Positions 6,768 through 7,407 of a stretch of 7,407 bases of DNA are shown one piece after another. The notes below the pieces were generated by a model, which saw only the letters and a program-made list of their open reading frames with translations, had not been told where the DNA came from and searched no databases. Position numbers and translations under genes: made by a program. Every line of letters starts with the position of its first letter. The first letter of the stretch is position 1. Origin of the DNA: an uncultured Verrucomicrobiota bacterium (lineage in GTDB: Bacteria > Verrucomicrobiota > Kiritimatiellia > RFP12 > UBA3636); NCBI GenBank assembly GCA_946534745.1, contig CAMNDA010000230.1:1-7407 (forward strand), given 5' to 3'.

Positions 6768-7407
6768 CTACGGCACGTATTCGATGTCGTCGAGGAAGAA
6801 GGTCTTCACGGAGCCCTGGCCGCCGAAGGAGAAGCCGAAGCCGGTCTTGATGCAGGAGAGGTCGACGCCCTCCAGGTCGATGCGGTAGCGCTTCCATTCG
6901 TCGGTGAGCACGAGGTCCTTGCGCTCGGCCTTGCCGCTGTCCGGGTAGGCGCGGTCCGGGCCGATGCCGCCGAGGTGGAAGGACACCTTCTCGTCGCCGA
7001 GGTAGCCGCGCGCCCAGAACTGCAGGAAGCGCGCGCCCGTGACGTTGGCGCCGCCGGGGGCGTCGCCCCAGTCGTTCGCGGGCGACTGCCAGTTGAGCCC
7101 GGCCCAGCCGCCGCCGTCGGTCCACTTGACCTTCATGCAGGTCTCGCCGGAATGGGGATTGTCGGTGCACTTCGTGTCGACGGAGAACTTCGAGAGGTCG
7201 CTCCCCATGTAGCCGGAGGGAATCCACGGCGAGTCGGCGCCGTCCTTGTAGACGGCCTTCGGAAGCGCCGAGGGCGGGAGCTTGACCTTCGGCGGCGCGC
7301 CGGCGCCCTTGAGCGGGCGGCACGCGGTGGCGACGGACTTGCGGCGGCCGTCGGGCGCCTTGTCGAAGACGTAGCAGAAGAGGCGGTAGACGCCGCCGCC
7401 GGGCAGC
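6768..7407 (-). CDS. C-terminal part of an extracellular carbohydrate-active protein with CBM-like domain, N-terminus beyond window
   Basis: The frame is open from the right edge to the TAG at 6770-6768, with 212 residues visible. The ATG at 7208 is internal, because the same frame continues upstream to the edge with coherent protein sequence. Visible residues 1-34 (LPGGGVYRLFCYVFDKAPDG...) look like the end of an Ig/Fn3-like domain. A proline/lysine linker follows (about 35-55). Residues about 60-212 look like a jelly-roll carbohydrate-binding domain. It has tryptophan- and glycine-rich strands (GGGWAGLNWQSPANDWGD, TGARFLQFWARG, TDEWKRYRIDL) and ends TFFLDDIEYVP, a usual CBM-type closing strand. 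I recall this arrangement at the C-termini of PVC glycoside hydrolases, but cannot name the catalytic domain, which would be off the window. It converges on the 4067-6760 gene with 7 bases between the stop codons and no clear terminator hairpin. Confidence 0.75.
   Translation of the reverse strand, partial: LPGGGVYRLFCYVFDKAPDGRRKSVATACRPLKGAGAPPKVKLPPSALPKAVYKDGADSPWIPSGYMGSDLSKFSVDTKCTDNPHSGETCMKVKWTDGGGWAGLNWQSPANDWGDAPGGANVTGARFLQFWARGYLGDEKVSFHLGGIGPDRAYPDSGKAERKDLVLTDEWKRYRIDLEGVDLSCIKTGFGFSFGGQGSVKTFFLDDIEYVP

Noticed and set aside
6755..6775. Bidirectional terminator between the convergent genes
   Set aside because: Only a 4-bp stem (GTAG/CTAC) with a 7-base loop and no T-run. Too weak to call.
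6768..7208. A complete 146-residue gene starting at 7208
   Set aside because: The frame continues upstream to the window edge with plausible domain and linker sequence, and there is no promoter or intergenic gap at 7208.

Overview
This is a very GC-rich window with four protein-coding genes. All four encode predicted secreted or surface proteins linked to polysaccharide handling. No RNA gene, CRISPR array, insertion sequence or attachment site was found. The organism is most likely an uncultured member of the PVC superphylum (Kiritimatiellota, Lentisphaerota or Verrucomicrobiota). That guess rests on the large beta-helical, glycine-rich surface protein, the style of the glycosidases, and the lack of Shine-Dalgarno sequences. 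It is inference and no marker gene is present.

Layout. From 2539 leftwards off the window edge (minus strand) runs the N-terminal 846 codons of a large secreted beta-helical/adhesin-like protein. The minus-strand gene 2645-3919 encodes a GH128-type endo-beta-1,3-glucanase with a C-terminal carbohydrate-binding-like beta-sandwich. Divergent from it, 4067-6760 (plus strand) encodes an 897-residue secreted glycosidase of the clan GH-A type whose exact family I cannot assign. Ending only 7 bases beyond it, on the minus strand, is the C-terminal part (6768 to the right edge) of another extracellular carbohydrate-active protein with a terminal CBM-like domain.

Regulation is the most striking part. 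A 33-bp element occurs twice, at 2616-2648 and 3988-4020, with 23 of 33 positions identical. Each copy contains two CTGGT/TTGGT half-sites exactly 11 bp apart. Each sits at the same place relative to a sigma-70-like promoter, overlapping the -35 hexamer of the minus-strand gene. The second copy lies between two divergent genes and so can also serve the plus-strand glycosidase. All three visible promoters have a TTGC-type -35, a 17-bp spacer and a TA-type -10 hexamer. None of the three visible starts has a Shine-Dalgarno sequence, and the plus-strand gene may be almost leaderless.

Working model (inference): one transcription factor that binds tandem direct repeats, AraC-like or similar, co-induces an extracellular beta-glucan (laminarin or callose-like) degradation set and a large surface protein. 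The regulator and any transporter are not in the window.
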